The notes under the pieces were generated by a model. It did not search any database, had not been told where the DNA came from, and saw nothing but the letters and a program-made list of their open reading frames with translations. DNA of 64,000 nucleotides, from positions 1 through 64,000 of the forward strand of contig CAZYXU010000003.1 in NCBI GenBank assembly GCA_964650945.1. Direction: 5' to 3'. This DNA is from JAXGPF01 sp964650945. Its GTDB lineage: Bacteria; Verrucomicrobiota; Kiritimatiellia; JAAZAB01. This document shows positions 8,344 through 17,581 of the stretch, piece after piece. Each line of letters opens with the position of its first letter. Position 1 is the first letter of the stretch. A program made the position numbers and the translations under genes.

Positions 8344-9081
8344 ATGATTGAAATCATGCTGGCGGAGGTGTTTGTCAAGGCGGCGGTCTTGTGCCTGCTG
8401 CTCTACCTGTTCGCCCGCGGGGAAGCGGATTTCAATTTCCGCAAGGTGTCCATGGTGACCGCCGGCCTGACGCTGGGCTCGCTCCTGCTGGAAGGTCTGC
8501 TCAAGGATCATCTGGGCGTGTTTGTCCTGCTCCCGATCGTCATCCTGACCGTGCTGATCCTGATGCAGTTCTGCTGGGTTACATGGTGGCAGGCGCTCCT
8601 CGTGGCCCTGCCGTTTGTCGGCGTCAGCCTGGGGATGTCGCTGGTGACGGCCGACCTGACCGCCAGGTCCGGCGCGGCGTTCACCCGTTCCCTGACCCGC
8701 AGCGCCGTCACCCGTGATGATATTGAAGAATTAAAGAAAATGCACGCCGCCAACACGGATTTATCGTTTCTGGAAGCGCCGGCCGCGGACGCCGCTCCCG
8801 CGGAGCTTCCGGCGGTCGCGCCGGTTGCGGCGCCGGCATCCGCGCCGCCGCCCGTAACCGTTTCCCGGTTGCCGCCGCCGGCGCGGCCTTCCAGCCGCAG
8901 TGGCGATTTCACGCTCAAGGGCATTTCCAAGGGGCCGCGCGGGCGCCTGGCCATCATCAACCAGGTCATGCTGGGAGAGGGCGAAACGCTCGATGGGGCG
9001 CAGGTGCTGCGGATCGATCAGGACCGCGTGATTTTGCGCCGGGCGGATGAAATTATCACGCTGCAAATGGGCGGGGATTAA
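8344..9081 (+). CDS. Membrane protein with C-terminal PilP/GspB-like domain
   Basis: A 245-residue protein with three hydrophobic segments in the first 100 residues, a short helix, a Pro/Ala-rich linker (about 140-185) and a compact C-terminal domain (188-245). The last domain has the pattern FTLKGISKGP...AIINQVMLGEGETL...VLRIDQDRVILR. This resembles the small beta domain of PilP, GspB and GspC, which sits between inner membrane and secretin. It is probably co-translated with sppA, 3 nt upstream. A role in envelope assembly is plausible, but no pilus or secretin gene is adjacent. Confidence 0.55.
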   Translation: MIEIMLAEVFVKAAVLCLLLYLFARGEADFNFRKVSMVTAGLTLGSLLLEGLLKDHLGVFVLLPIVILTVLILMQFCWVTWWQALLVALPFVGVSLGMSLVTADLTARSGAAFTRSLTRSAVTRDDIEELKKMHAANTDLSFLEAPAADAAPAELPAVAPVAAPASAPPPVTVSRLPPPARPSSRSGDFTLKGISKGPRGRLAIINQVMLGEGETLDGAQVLRIDQDRVILRRADEIITLQMGGD

Positions 9082-9140
9082 CCGCCTGAATTTTGCTTGT
9101 CAATTCAATGCCAAGCTGCGCGCAGAATTCGGGCTCCGGC

Positions 9141-9665
9141 TTATTCGCCGTCAACCGCCGCCGGGCCGCTGTCGCTGTCGCCGTTTTTTGCCCGGCGCTC
9201 CGGCCGCCGTTGCCGGCCGTTGCCGGCATGGCGTTTTTGCATGGCTTGGCGCAACTGCTGCCAGCGCGCCTGTTGTTCCGGCGTCAGCACGCCGCGGATG
9301 GCCAGGCGCGCCTGGGTTTGTTGCCGGGTAATTTCCGCGTGGAGCTTGGCCAGGCGCTCGCCGGCGGCCATGATCGCCTGTTCATCCGCGTCCGCGTCCG
9401 CGAACAGGTTTTCCAACTCGCTTTTGGCTTGAACCCGCGCGTTGTGCAGCGCCATCAGTTTTTCGCGGTTGGCCTGTGTCTGTTGCTGCAAGGCGGCGGC
9501 CTGCGTGGGGCTGAGCTCGAGCGCCTTGGTCAGATGCTGCAACCTGGGCCGGCTGGATTCGCCGGCGCCGTCGGCGGGCCGGGGTTCGCCGGCCCAAAGC
9601 TCCGCCGCCAGCATGCCGGCCGCGATGGCCGCTGTTACTTGAAGTTTGCCGCCTGGCATTTTCAT
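9141..9665 (-). CDS. Periplasmic Spy/CpxP-like protein
   Basis: A 174-residue secreted protein. A signal peptide ends at about residue 25 (AELWAGEP). The mature part is almost wholly helical, with LELSPTQAAALQQQTQ and a later VLTPEQQARWQQLR. These are the two LTxxQ-type motifs of the Spy/CpxP/CnrX family. The C-terminal 35 residues are basic and disordered. ATG 9665 is preceded by GGGAG. Family members act as periplasmic chaperones or metal-stress sensors. It is convergent with the preceding membrane-protein gene. Confidence 0.65.
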   Translation of the reverse strand: MKMPGGKLQVTAAIAAGMLAAELWAGEPRPADGAGESSRPRLQHLTKALELSPTQAAALQQQTQANREKLMALHNARVQAKSELENLFADADADEQAIMAAGERLAKLHAEITRQQTQARLAIRGVLTPEQQARWQQLRQAMQKRHAGNGRQRRPERRAKNGDSDSGPAAVDGE

Positions 9666-9740
9666 AATTATGACTCCCGAGAATGAATCCTTCATCAAGG
9701 TTAACGTGATGCGGCTGGTTTTATTGCATCCGCAAATTCA

Positions 9741-9768
9741 TTGACACGCCCGGGCTGGTTGTTAGAAT
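9741..9768 (+). promoter_or_regulatory. Sigma-70-type promoter of the GNAT gene
   Basis: TTGACA at 9741-9746 and TAGAAT at 9763-9768, separated by 16 bp. It points to the acetyltransferase start at 9875 and would give a leader of about 100 nt. Confidence 0.55.
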
Positions 9769-9874
9769 CATACCGGAAATCGGCGGCGGACGGCGCGACT
9801 CGCCGCGGACACCGGCGTCTGCCGGAATAAGCGCCCGGCCGTACAGGCGCAGGCGGCCGGCCACCTGGTTTGTT

Positions 9875-10552
9875 ATGATGGTTATCCGTCCATATCAGTC
9901 CGCCGACCGCCCGGCGGTGCGCCGGATTTGTTGCGATACCGCGGATGCCGGCCGGCCGGTGGAAGCGTTTTTCAGCGATCGGGAACTGTTTGCCGACCTG
10001 CTGACGCGCTATTATACCGATTTTGAGCCGCAATCGCTGTGGGTGGCGGCGCCGGCCGGCCGGGCCGCCGGCTATCTGGCCGGAACCATGGATACGCGCC
10101 GGGCGCAGCGGATCATGGCGCGCCGGGTCTGGCCGGCGGCCGTCGGGCGGGCGCTATGCCGGGGCGCGCTGGGGAATGTTGCGCTCTGGCGTCTGGCATG
10201 GCGGAACCGGCGCCTGCACGCGGGGGCGCAACGGGCGGCGATCGTGGATTTGCAGGCATACCCGGCGCACCTGCATGTCAATCTTGACGCGGCGGCGCGC
10301 GGATGCGGGGCGGGCCGCCGCTTGTTGGCGGCGTTTGTTGACCAGGCGCGCGGCGCCGGCGTCCCCGGGCTGCATGCCTGGGTGCGGGCGGACAATGCCG
10401 CCGGCTTGCGGTTTTTCGCGGCCGCGGGCTTCCAGGAGCTGGGCCGCTGCCCGCTGCTGCGGCGGGAGGACGGGAATTTGTTGTATACGGTGGGGCTTGG
10501 TCTGGAGTTAACGGAACGGAATTATGCGTTGCTTTCAAAAGCCAGCTTTTGA
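9875..10552 (+). CDS. GNAT family N-acetyltransferase
   Basis: A 225-residue acetyl-CoA-dependent acetyltransferase. The N-terminal MVIRPYQSADRPAVRRI strand-helix start is classic GNAT. The acetyl-CoA loop is CGAGRRLLAAF, following AHLHVNLDAAARG, and the late motif AAGLRFFAAAGFQELGR closes the fold. The middle insert around 85-125 is Arg/Ala-rich. Two ATGs are adjacent at 9875 and 9878, and either may be used. The substrate cannot be predicted. A promoter-like sequence lies 106 nt upstream. Confidence 0.82.
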   Translation: MMVIRPYQSADRPAVRRICCDTADAGRPVEAFFSDRELFADLLTRYYTDFEPQSLWVAAPAGRAAGYLAGTMDTRRAQRIMARRVWPAAVGRALCRGALGNVALWRLAWRNRRLHAGAQRAAIVDLQAYPAHLHVNLDAAARGCGAGRRLLAAFVDQARGAGVPGLHAWVRADNAAGLRFFAAAGFQELGRCPLLRREDGNLLYTVGLGLELTERNYALLSKASF

Positions 10553-10557
10553 AAGCA

Positions 10558-10581
10558 GTGTTCGGGGTTCAGTGTTCGGTG
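10558..10581. repeat. Heptamer repeat, inverted orientation
   Basis: GTGTTCGGGGTTCAGTGTTC-type sequence, the reverse complement of the GAAC heptamers, directly after the GNAT stop codon. It opens a 327-bp gene-free stretch (10553-10879). That stretch also holds a REP-like element, two similar TTTAAGGTTTTACGG-like 15-mers at about 10812-10840, and a second heptamer block. Confidence 0.75.
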
Positions 10582-10626
10582 GAATAAAACTTTATGGAGT
10601 TATTCAAATTCTGACTCTTGAATTCC

Positions 10627-10717
10627 GGACTGTTGTAGCGCCACGGCGTGGCGCACTCCGGTTCCAACCGAGGCGAGCGCTGGCATAGCAAATGCCGAAC
10701 GCCGTTCGGCTACTACA
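10627..10717. repeat. Two-hairpin REP-like palindrome, copy 3
   Basis: Matches the elements at 1088 and 1165 in both hairpins (GCGCCAC/GTGGCGC and GCCGAAC/GTTCGGC) and in the arms (CTGTTGTAG, CTACTACA). The spacer between hairpins is longer and different, containing AACCGAGGCGAGCGCTGGC. The conserved parts are therefore the hairpins, not the linker. Confidence 0.8.
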
Positions 10718-10840
10718 TCCCGGAACATCCGCATTATTTTACCAATAGACTTTTGAAACTGGTTCGGTTTTTTATAAGGGCAAATTGCATGAATCGCGTT
10801 TTTAGAAGGTTTTAAGGTTTACGACTTTAAGGTTTTACGG

Positions 10841-10864
10841 CTGAACACCGAACACTGAACACTT
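10841..10864. repeat. Heptamer tandem repeat, GAAC core
   Basis: CTGAACACCGAACACTGAAC units ending in ACTTTTGAAAGAGACTC. This is the same 3' flank as at position 84. The flank runs straight into the start codon at 10880, so the repeat supplies part of the leader of the PIG-L gene. Confidence 0.85.
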
Positions 10865-10879
10865 TTGAAAGAGACTCTT

Positions 10880-12313
10880 ATGCAAACGATTAAAAAAATT
10901 TACGGTTGCTTGCAGTCGCTCGCTTTCTGCCTATGCCTGGCTCAGGCCGGTTGCCTGGCGCCGCCAAGTCCGCCGCCGGCCGGGGCCGGGGAGGCGCTTG
11001 ACGCCGCCAGCGCCGGCCGTCCGCCGGCGCCGTTGCTTTTGAATGATGACGACCGCATCATGGTGCTGGCGCCGCACCCGGATGACGAGTCGCTGGCCGC
11101 CGGCGGGCTGATCCAGCAGGCCTTGGCGCGCAAGCTGCCGGTGAAGGTGGTCTTTTTCACTTATGGCGACAATAACGAATTGTCGTTCATGCTGTATCGC
11201 AAACGCCCCGTGGTGGCGCCGTCGGAAGTGCGGCGCATGGGCGAGGTGCGCCATGCCGAGGCCCTGCGCGCCGCCGCCGTCCTGGGACTGGCGCCCGCCG
11301 ACCTGGTTTTCCTGGGCTATCCCGATTTCGGCACGCTGGATATCTGGGAGCGGCACTGGGGAGATGCGCCGGCATTTTGCAGCATGCTCACCCGCGTGCG
11401 CGCCGTGAGTTATCCCGACGCTTTCCGGCCCGGCGCCGCCTATCGCGGCGAGGAGATTTTAAGGGATTTGGAAACGCTGCTGCGGGATTTCCGGCCGACG
11501 GCCCTGCTGGTATCGCACCCCGCGGATTTCAATCCCGACCACCGGGCGCTCTACGCCTTCACCCGCGTGGCGCTTTGGAACCTGGCGCCGGAAATTCAGC
11601 CGCGGCTGCTGCCGTTCCTGGTGCATTTCAAACAATGGCCGGCCCCGCGCGGCTATCATCCGGATGAGGGCATGACCCCGCCGCCGGATTTGCTGGCGCC
11701 GATCCAGTGGCAGACGCTTCCGCTGCCCGCCGGCGTGGCGGCGGAAAAACGCCGCGCCTTGCAGGCGCATGCCTCCCAGTATGCCTACAGCGCCAAATTC
11801 CTGGATGCGTTCGCGCGCCGCAACGAAATCTTCGGCAACCTGCCGCCGGTGCGCCTGCGGCGCGCCGCCGCGCCGGCCAGCCTGGATGCGGACGTGTCCG
11901 CGGATGAAATCCCCGAGGTTTTGACCGGGGATGAACGCGCGGAATTTGTCGGCATCGAAAAATATTCCGCCGCGATCAGCAACGGCACGCTGTGCCTGAC
12001 GCTGGACTTCCGCCGCCCCCTGACCGGCGTGGTCCAGGCGTCGGTGTTTTGCTGCGGGTACCGCGCCGATACCCCGTTCGACCGGATGCCGAAAATCCAG
12101 GTGCGCATCGGCGCCACCCGGTCGGAGTGTTTGGATGGCGGCCGGCCCCTGCCGCGCGGGGCGGTGGCGATCGAACGCCACCTGCGCCGGCTGGAGGTGA
12201 AAATCCCGCTGGCGGTCGCCGGCAATCCCGACCGGGCGCTGGTCTGCGCCCGGACCTACCTGGAAGAATTGCCGCTGGACTGGGCCGCCTGGCGGGTGCT
12301 GGAGTTTCAATGA
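10880..12313 (+). CDS. PIG-L family deacetylase, probable lipoprotein
   Basis: A 477-residue protein with a signal peptide and a lipobox-like AQAGC (Cys25). The PIG-L/LmbE domain begins at about 58. PHPDDE (65-70) supplies the metal ligands, and SHPADFNPDHRALY supplies the later HxxH. The family removes acetyl groups from N-acetylglucosamine-type substrates through zinc. The C-terminal third (about 330-477) is a separate beta-rich part with no family I know. The start is ATG 10880, directly after the repeat flank. It overlaps the next gene by 4 nt. Confidence 0.8.
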   Translation: MQTIKKIYGCLQSLAFCLCLAQAGCLAPPSPPPAGAGEALDAASAGRPPAPLLLNDDDRIMVLAPHPDDESLAAGGLIQQALARKLPVKVVFFTYGDNNELSFMLYRKRPVVAPSEVRRMGEVRHAEALRAAAVLGLAPADLVFLGYPDFGTLDIWERHWGDAPAFCSMLTRVRAVSYPDAFRPGAAYRGEEILRDLETLLRDFRPTALLVSHPADFNPDHRALYAFTRVALWNLAPEIQPRLLPFLVHFKQWPAPRGYHPDEGMTPPPDLLAPIQWQTLPLPAGVAAEKRRALQAHASQYAYSAKFLDAFARRNEIFGNLPPVRLRRAAAPASLDADVSADEIPEVLTGDERAEFVGIEKYSAAISNGTLCLTLDFRRPLTGVVQASVFCCGYRADTPFDRMPKIQVRIGATRSECLDGGRPLPRGAVAIERHLRRLEVKIPLAVAGNPDRALVCARTYLEELPLDWAAWRVLEFQ

Positions 12314-13572
12314 TGCATGCGATTGTTCTCTCCATCGGCGACGAGTTGGTCCTGGGCCAGGTGGCGGATACCAATGCCGGCTGGCTCAGCGCCCGGCTCG
12401 CGGAATGCGGCATCATGACCGTCTGGCACCAGGCCGTGCCGGATGACCGGGCGGCCATCGCCGCCGCGCTGCGCCGCGCGGCGGATGCGGCCGAATTGAT
12501 TATCGTTTCCGGCGGATTGGGGCCGACCCCGGACGACCTGACCCGCCCCGCCCTGGCGGATGCCCTCGGGGCGCCCCTGGAATTACATGCGCCGGCGCGG
12601 GAGCAAATCGAACGGTTCTTCCGCGACCGCGGCTGGGTCATGTCGGAATCCAATTTGACGCAAGCTATGCTGCCGCGCGGCGCGGAATCGCTGCCCAATC
12701 CGGCCGGCACCGCCCCGGGCATCTGCGCGCGGCTGGGGCCGGCGGACGTGTTTGTCGTGCCCGGCGTGCCGCGTGAAATGCGCGCGCTGTTTAATTTGCA
12801 TATTGCGCCGCGCCTGCGCGCGCAATCCGGCCGGGTAATTCTGACCGCCCGGTTGGACACCTTCGGGTTGGGCGAATCGAAGGTGGCGGATAAGCTCGGG
12901 GACTTGATGCGCCGCGGCCGCAACCCCCTGGTGGGCACGACGGTCGCGGACGGCATTGTCACCGTGCGCGTGCGTGCGGATTTTCCGGATGCGGAGGCGG
13001 CGCGCGCCGCGCTTGACCGGACGGTCCGGGATGCGCGCCAATGCCTGGGGCCGGCGGTCTTCAGCGACGGCACAGTCTCCCTGGCGGAGGTGGTCGGCGA
13101 TCTTTTGCGCCGCCGGCAATGGCGGTTGGCCGCGGCGGAAAGCTGCACCGGCGGCTTGCTGGGAAAAATGCTGACCGATGCCCCCGGCGCCAGCGATTTT
13201 TACCTGGGCGGCTGGGTGGTTTACGATAATGCCATGAAAACCAGCCAGTTGGGCGTGCCGGAATCCATGCTGCAAACCGCGGGCGCCGTCAGCGAGGCGG
13301 TGGTGCGGCATCTGGCCGAGGCGGCGCTCCAACGCGCCGGGGCGGATTGCGCCCTGGCCGTTTCCGGGATCGCCGGACCGGCCGGCGGCACGCCGGACAA
13401 GCCGGTGGGCACGATCTGGATCGCGCTGGGCGAGCGCTGCGGCGGCCGGATTGTCACGCAGGCGGAACGCTGGCTCTGGCCGGGCGAGCGCGCGCTGGTG
13501 CGCGACCGCGCGGCCAAAGCCGCCTTGAATATGCTGCGCTTGCGCCTGCTGGAAACTTGTCCGCCGCCATGA
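12310..13572 (+). CDS. cinA: CinA family nicotinamide-nucleotide amidase
   Basis: A 420-residue two-domain CinA. The N-terminal molybdopterin-binding-like (COG1058, ADP-ribose/NMN related) domain shows SIGDELVLGQVADTN and SGGLGPTPDD. The C-terminal deamidase domain carries the nucleophile region AAAESCTGGLLG and VSGIAGPAGGTPDKPVGT. Full-length CinA converts nicotinamide mononucleotide to nicotinic acid mononucleotide in pyridine nucleotide salvage. The ATG at 12310 overlaps the preceding TGA (ATGATG), so translation is coupled. A second ATG follows at 12313. Confidence 0.93.
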   Translation: MMHAIVLSIGDELVLGQVADTNAGWLSARLAECGIMTVWHQAVPDDRAAIAAALRRAADAAELIIVSGGLGPTPDDLTRPALADALGAPLELHAPAREQIERFFRDRGWVMSESNLTQAMLPRGAESLPNPAGTAPGICARLGPADVFVVPGVPREMRALFNLHIAPRLRAQSGRVILTARLDTFGLGESKVADKLGDLMRRGRNPLVGTTVADGIVTVRVRADFPDAEAARAALDRTVRDARQCLGPAVFSDGTVSLAEVVGDLLRRRQWRLAAAESCTGGLLGKMLTDAPGASDFYLGGWVVYDNAMKTSQLGVPESMLQTAGAVSEAVVRHLAEAALQRAGADCALAVSGIAGPAGGTPDKPVGTIWIALGERCGGRIVTQAERWLWPGERALVRDRAAKAALNMLRLRLLETCPPP

Positions 13573-13599
13573 ATTTTGTCTGCTGAGTCTCTTTCAAAA

Positions 13600-13704
13600 G
13601 TGTTCAGTGTTCAGTGTTCGGCACCAGAGATTTTATAGTAACGCAACACATTGATCTTGGCCGTTTGCAATTATTTTGAATTCTGACTTCTGAATCCTGA
13701 ATTC
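13600..13704. repeat. Two heptamer repeat blocks before the kelch gene
   Basis: The block at 13600-13621 is GTGTTCAGTGTTCAGTGTTC, the inverted orientation of the GAAC heptamers, preceded by GAGTCTCTTTCAAAA (the inverted common flank). The block at 13678-13704 is a second heptamer type (TTCTGAC, TTCTGAA, TCCTGAA). Both lie in the gap between cinA and the kelch gene start. Confidence 0.8.
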
Positions 13705-13770
13705 ATTCAAAACGTGAGTTTTGAAATATGCTCTGATGCATGCTTTGCGATTATTTGGCAGGCGATCAAA

Positions 13771-16700
13771 ATGCACAATGCCAAGTGGATTGGTTCAATC
13801 GGGTTGGCAGCGGGTTTATGGCTGACGCTGGGCTCGGGCTTAAGCCGCGCCCAGGCGCTGGTCATCCCCGCCGCCGGGCTCCGCGCCGGGGGCAACCCGC
13901 CGGGGATGATCGGCGGCCCCGGAACGCCCATCGTCGGCTGGGAGGAAATCGCGGGCTTGCCGCTCGGCGAGCAATTTCTGGGGGCGGGAGTCTTGAGCGG
14001 CGCGGTCTATGCCGTGGGCGGGATGAATGCGACTTATTCCGCCCCGCTCTATACCAACGTCTTCCGGTATGACGGCGCCGCCTGGACGCCGGCGCCGGCG
14101 CTCCCCGGCGCCGCTTATACCCTGGCCGTGGCATGCTACAGCAATGCGCTGTATACCCTGGGCGGCTTTGCCGGCTCCGGCACCCGTACGAATGTTTACA
14201 AGTTCGATGGCGCCGGCTGGTCCGAGGTGGCGGGGTTGCCGGCCGGCCGGGGCGCCGGCGCGGCCGCGGTCTGGAATGACGCCTTGTATTATATCGGCGG
14301 CCGCAATACCGCCGGCGCCGCCCAGACGAATGTTTACCGCTATAACGGCGCAACCTGGAGCCAGGTGCGCGGCCTGCCCGCCCCGCGCGGCTGCCTGACC
14401 GCCAATGTCTGGAATGGCGCGCTGTATGCCGTCGGGGGCAGTGATGCGACGAACGTTTACCAATACGACGGCACGAACTGGACGGAAACGGCGGGCTTGC
14501 CGGTCATCATGGGCTATGCGGCTTCCGGCGTCCTGGACGACGGGCTCCATGTTTTCGGCGGGGAGAGCGGCGCCGGGCAGACCAATGTGTATCGGTTTGA
14601 CGGCACGAACTGGACGGCGGTTCCCGGCCTGCCCACCGCGCGCTTTGGCGTGGGCGGCGCCGTCCTCAGCAACGTCTTGTATTCCATCGGCGGGTTCGTC
14701 AGCGGTGTCTCCACCAATGTGTACCGCTCCGTGCTGACCGATTACCTGGGCGTGACGCCGTCCAACGGCGCCATGGCCGGCGGGTATGAAGTCGTGATCA
14801 CCGGGACCAACCTCTCCGATGGCGCCGATGTCACCAATGTCACATTGTGCGGCGTCACCGCCGCGGTTGCCCGGGTGCATGGCGGCACCCAGATCGTGGC
14901 GATCGCCGGCGCCGGCCCGCCCGGTTTGGGCGACGTGCGCGTGTTTTCCGCAAGTTTTGGAGAATCGGTCCGCACCAATGCTTTTACATATATGGGCGCG
15001 GACATGCTCTGCCTGGGAACCAATGGCGCGGCTATCCCGAATGCGGCGCACGCCGCGGCGGAGAATGGGACGGATTTCGGCGAGCTGCCCTGGGGCGGCG
15101 CCCGCACGAATTATCTGGTGATCACTAACTCCGGCAACCAGGATTTGACGATCAACGGGATCGGCGTGCATGGCGCCGGGGCCGCTGCGTTCAAGGTTGT
15201 GTCGCCGCCGGCGCTGGTGCCGCCCGGCGGCGCATCGAATTTCGCGGCGGTGTTCGCGCCGCCCGGTCCGGGTGCGTATCCGGCAGCCTTCGGCATCGCC
15301 AATAATTCATCCAATCCCTTGTATGTGATCTACCTGGCGGGCGTAGGTGTAAAACGTACGCAGACGTTATCGTTTTCAGCGGCAGATCACCTGGCGGTCA
15401 CGGCTTCCGTGGCGTTGACGGCTTCGGCTTCATCCGGGTTGCCGGTAAGTTTTTCGGCGATGCCCCCCGGACGCATCACGGGCGGCAATATCCTCTCTTT
15501 CAACGGGACGGGCCAGGTGACTGTCGCGGCGGCGCAGGCCGGCAATGTCGATTGGCACGCCGCCGCGGCAACGCAAACAGTCCGGGTGACGCAGTATGGC
15601 CCATCCGCCGGCCGGCTGGCGGTGGAATTAACGCCGGCCGGCGGATCATGGACCATGGTCAGCGCGCCGGCCGCGTATGTCGGGCCCTGGTCGGGAATCG
15701 GGCGCCTGGCTGCCATCCCGGCGCCGCCGGGCGGCTACCGCGTCGCCTGGGGCGCCCTGGCCGGTTATGCGCCGCCCCTGCCGCATTCCGGCGAACTGGC
15801 GCCGGGCAGCGCGTTGGTGTTCACGGGAATATACTTGCAGGTTACGGATGATCTGGCGCCGCCGCCGGGCGTGTCGGCGACGGCCGGAGTCTATACGAAT
15901 TTGGTGCGGGTTTCCTGGCAGGGCGTGCCTGGCGCCGCGATTTATGAAATACGCCGCCACACCGCGAACGATCCGGCCCGCTCAAGCTGGCTGGCGGAAG
16001 TGCCGGCGGGCGCCGGAGCGCAAGCTGATGATCCCACGCCTGCAACTTATGCTTACGATGACTACGACGTTTTGCCCAACGTTTCCAGCTACTACTGGGT
16101 GCGGGCGAAAACGGCGGCGCGCATCAGCCGGTTCAGCCGGGCCGGCATGGGCTATGCCCGGTTGGACCCCGGCGCCATGCAGGGCGTTTCAGACCTGGCG
16201 GCGGACGACCTGGTGTTTCTGCCGGTGAATCTCCAGCCCGATTCCGCCGCCGGCACAGTGTCGTTCCGACTGGCCAATTACGGGCCGGATGCCGTGAACG
16301 GCGCGGCGGTAGCGCTGGATTTCTACATGGGCGCGGCCGGCGGGGAGCTGCTGTGGATGGGCGGGGATCGCCGGAATTTCACGCTGGCGTCCGGCGCGGA
16401 AGAGTTGGTGGTGCTGGCCGCCGCCGCCCGGGGCGGCATAATCGCGCGCGGCGATCTGCCGCATGATTCCCCGTTAACCGTGCGCGTGCGGGTGCGCCAC
16501 CTGACCGCCCGGCGCGATCCCAATCCGCTGAATGACACGGCCGCCGCCGCCGGAACGGCGCGCATCCGCGCGGCCGGCGCGAGTTCCAGAGGACGCGGAT
16601 TGACGGATTACGACGGCGACGGCAAGTCGGATTTGGCGGTGCTGAGCGCCGATCGCAGCTTGTTCGTCTTCCTGGCGACCGGCGACCGGTTTGCGCAGAT

Positions 16701-17454
16701 GCATTGGGAGGCTGGAGCCGCAGGCCCCGGTTTGTATCATGCGGCTCCCGGCGATTACGACGGCGACGGCATCCTGGACCTGGGACTGTTCGATGAGGCG
16801 GCCGGAATATTTTATGTGCGCTATTCCAGCACGGGGATGGCCGCATCGGCAACGCTGGGCGGGCCGGGTTGCCGCCCGGCCGTGGCGGATTACGACGGCG
16901 ACGGCCGCAGCGATCCGGCCGTGTACCAGGCGGCGGAAGGTTATTGGACGGGTTGGTTGTCGGCGGAAAATTACTCGCAAAAGTATACCTATGCCGGCGG
17001 GCCGCGCTATGCGCCCGTGCCGGCGGATTACGATGGAGACGGGCTGGCCGATCCGGTGGCCTATTCCAGGGTCATCGGCGCCTGGGCGGGCCGGCTCTCC
17101 GGACTGGGATATCAGCCCGTCGCCTTGCTTTCCGGCGTGCCGGATGCGCAGGCCGTGCCGGGCGATTACGACGGGGACGGCCTGGCGGACCTGGCGCTAT
17201 ACCAGGCTGCCGGCGGACAATGGCTGGTGCGTCTCTCCAATCACGGCGCGTGGGATGTTTCCGCCGCGCTGGTCCTGGGCGGCCCCGGTTACGTTCCCGT
17301 GCCGGGCGATTACGACGGCGACGGTCTGTCCGATCCCGCGGTTTACAGCGCCGCGGCCGGCGGGGTTTGGCGGGGATTGTTGTCTGCGCAGGGATACGCT
17401 CCGGAAATTGAAGGCTATTTCGGCGGTATGGATTACGAGCCGATGTTTGAATAA
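13771..17454 (+). CDS. Large secreted kelch/IPT/VCBS-repeat protein
   Basis: A 1,227-residue exported protein. A signal peptide covers residues 1-30 (LTLGSGLSRAQA). Six kelch-type repeats follow (about 50-325), each with LYxxGG and TNVYRYDG-like strands, predicting a six-bladed propeller. Next are an IPT/TIG-like domain (VTPSNGAMAGGYEVVITGTN), an ASPM/choice-of-anchor-D-like domain (LVITNSGNQDLTINGI), a fibronectin-III-like part and a CARDB-like part. The C-terminal 280 residues hold six VCBS/FG-GAP repeats, each with DYDGDG, from about 946, spaced about 46 residues; these bind calcium. ATG 13771 is chosen because the signal peptide follows it directly. It is probably a surface adhesin or sugar-binding protein. 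Confidence 0.8.
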   Translation: MHNAKWIGSIGLAAGLWLTLGSGLSRAQALVIPAAGLRAGGNPPGMIGGPGTPIVGWEEIAGLPLGEQFLGAGVLSGAVYAVGGMNATYSAPLYTNVFRYDGAAWTPAPALPGAAYTLAVACYSNALYTLGGFAGSGTRTNVYKFDGAGWSEVAGLPAGRGAGAAAVWNDALYYIGGRNTAGAAQTNVYRYNGATWSQVRGLPAPRGCLTANVWNGALYAVGGSDATNVYQYDGTNWTETAGLPVIMGYAASGVLDDGLHVFGGESGAGQTNVYRFDGTNWTAVPGLPTARFGVGGAVLSNVLYSIGGFVSGVSTNVYRSVLTDYLGVTPSNGAMAGGYEVVITGTNLSDGADVTNVTLCGVTAAVARVHGGTQIVAIAGAGPPGLGDVRVFSASFGESVRTNAFTYMGADMLCLGTNGAAIPNAAHAAAENGTDFGELPWGGARTNYLVITNSGNQDLTINGIGVHGAGAAAFKVVSPPALVPPGGASNFAAVFAPPGPGAYPAAFGIANNSSNPLYVIYLAGVGVKRTQTLSFSAADHLAVTASVALTASASSGLPVSFSAMPPGRITGGNILSFNGTGQVTVAAAQAGNVDWHAAAATQTVRVTQYGPSAGRLAVELTPAGGSWTMVSAPAAYVGPWSGIGRLAAIPAPPGGYRVAWGALAGYAPPLPHSGELAPGSALVFTGIYLQVTDDLAPPPGVSATAGVYTNLVRVSWQGVPGAAIYEIRRHTANDPARSSWLAEVPAGAGAQADDPTPATYAYDDYDVLPNVSSYYWVRAKTAARISRFSRAGMGYARLDPGAMQGVSDLAADDLVFLPVNLQPDSAAGTVSFRLANYGPDAVNGAAVALDFYMGAAGGELLWMGGDRRNFTLASGAEELVVLAAAARGGIIARGDLPHDSPLTVRVRVRHLTARRDPNPLNDTAAAAGTARIRAAGASSRGRGLTDYDGDGKSDLAVLSADRSLFVFLATGDRFAQMHWEAGAAGPGLYHAAPGDYDGDGILDLGLFDEAAGIFYVRYSSTGMAASATLGGPGCRPAVADYDGDGRSDPAVYQAAEGYWTGWLSAENYSQKYTYAGGPRYAPVPADYDGDGLADPVAYSRVIGAWAGRLSGLGYQPVALLSGVPDAQAVPGDYDGDGLADLALYQAAGGQWLVRLSNHGAWDVSAALVLGGPGYVPVPGDYDGDGLSDPAVYSAAAGGVWRGLLSAQGYAPEIEGYFGGMDYEPMFE

Positions 17455-17581
17455 CCCCCATCGCCCGTCCAGGCGGGGCATGCCAAAGATAAATCTCCCT
17501 CGCCCTCGTACGCATATGTGCAACGAGAGGCGGAACGCCGCGCGGGGAGGAGCCGGGCCGGCTGATCTCCCGGCAGAGGAG

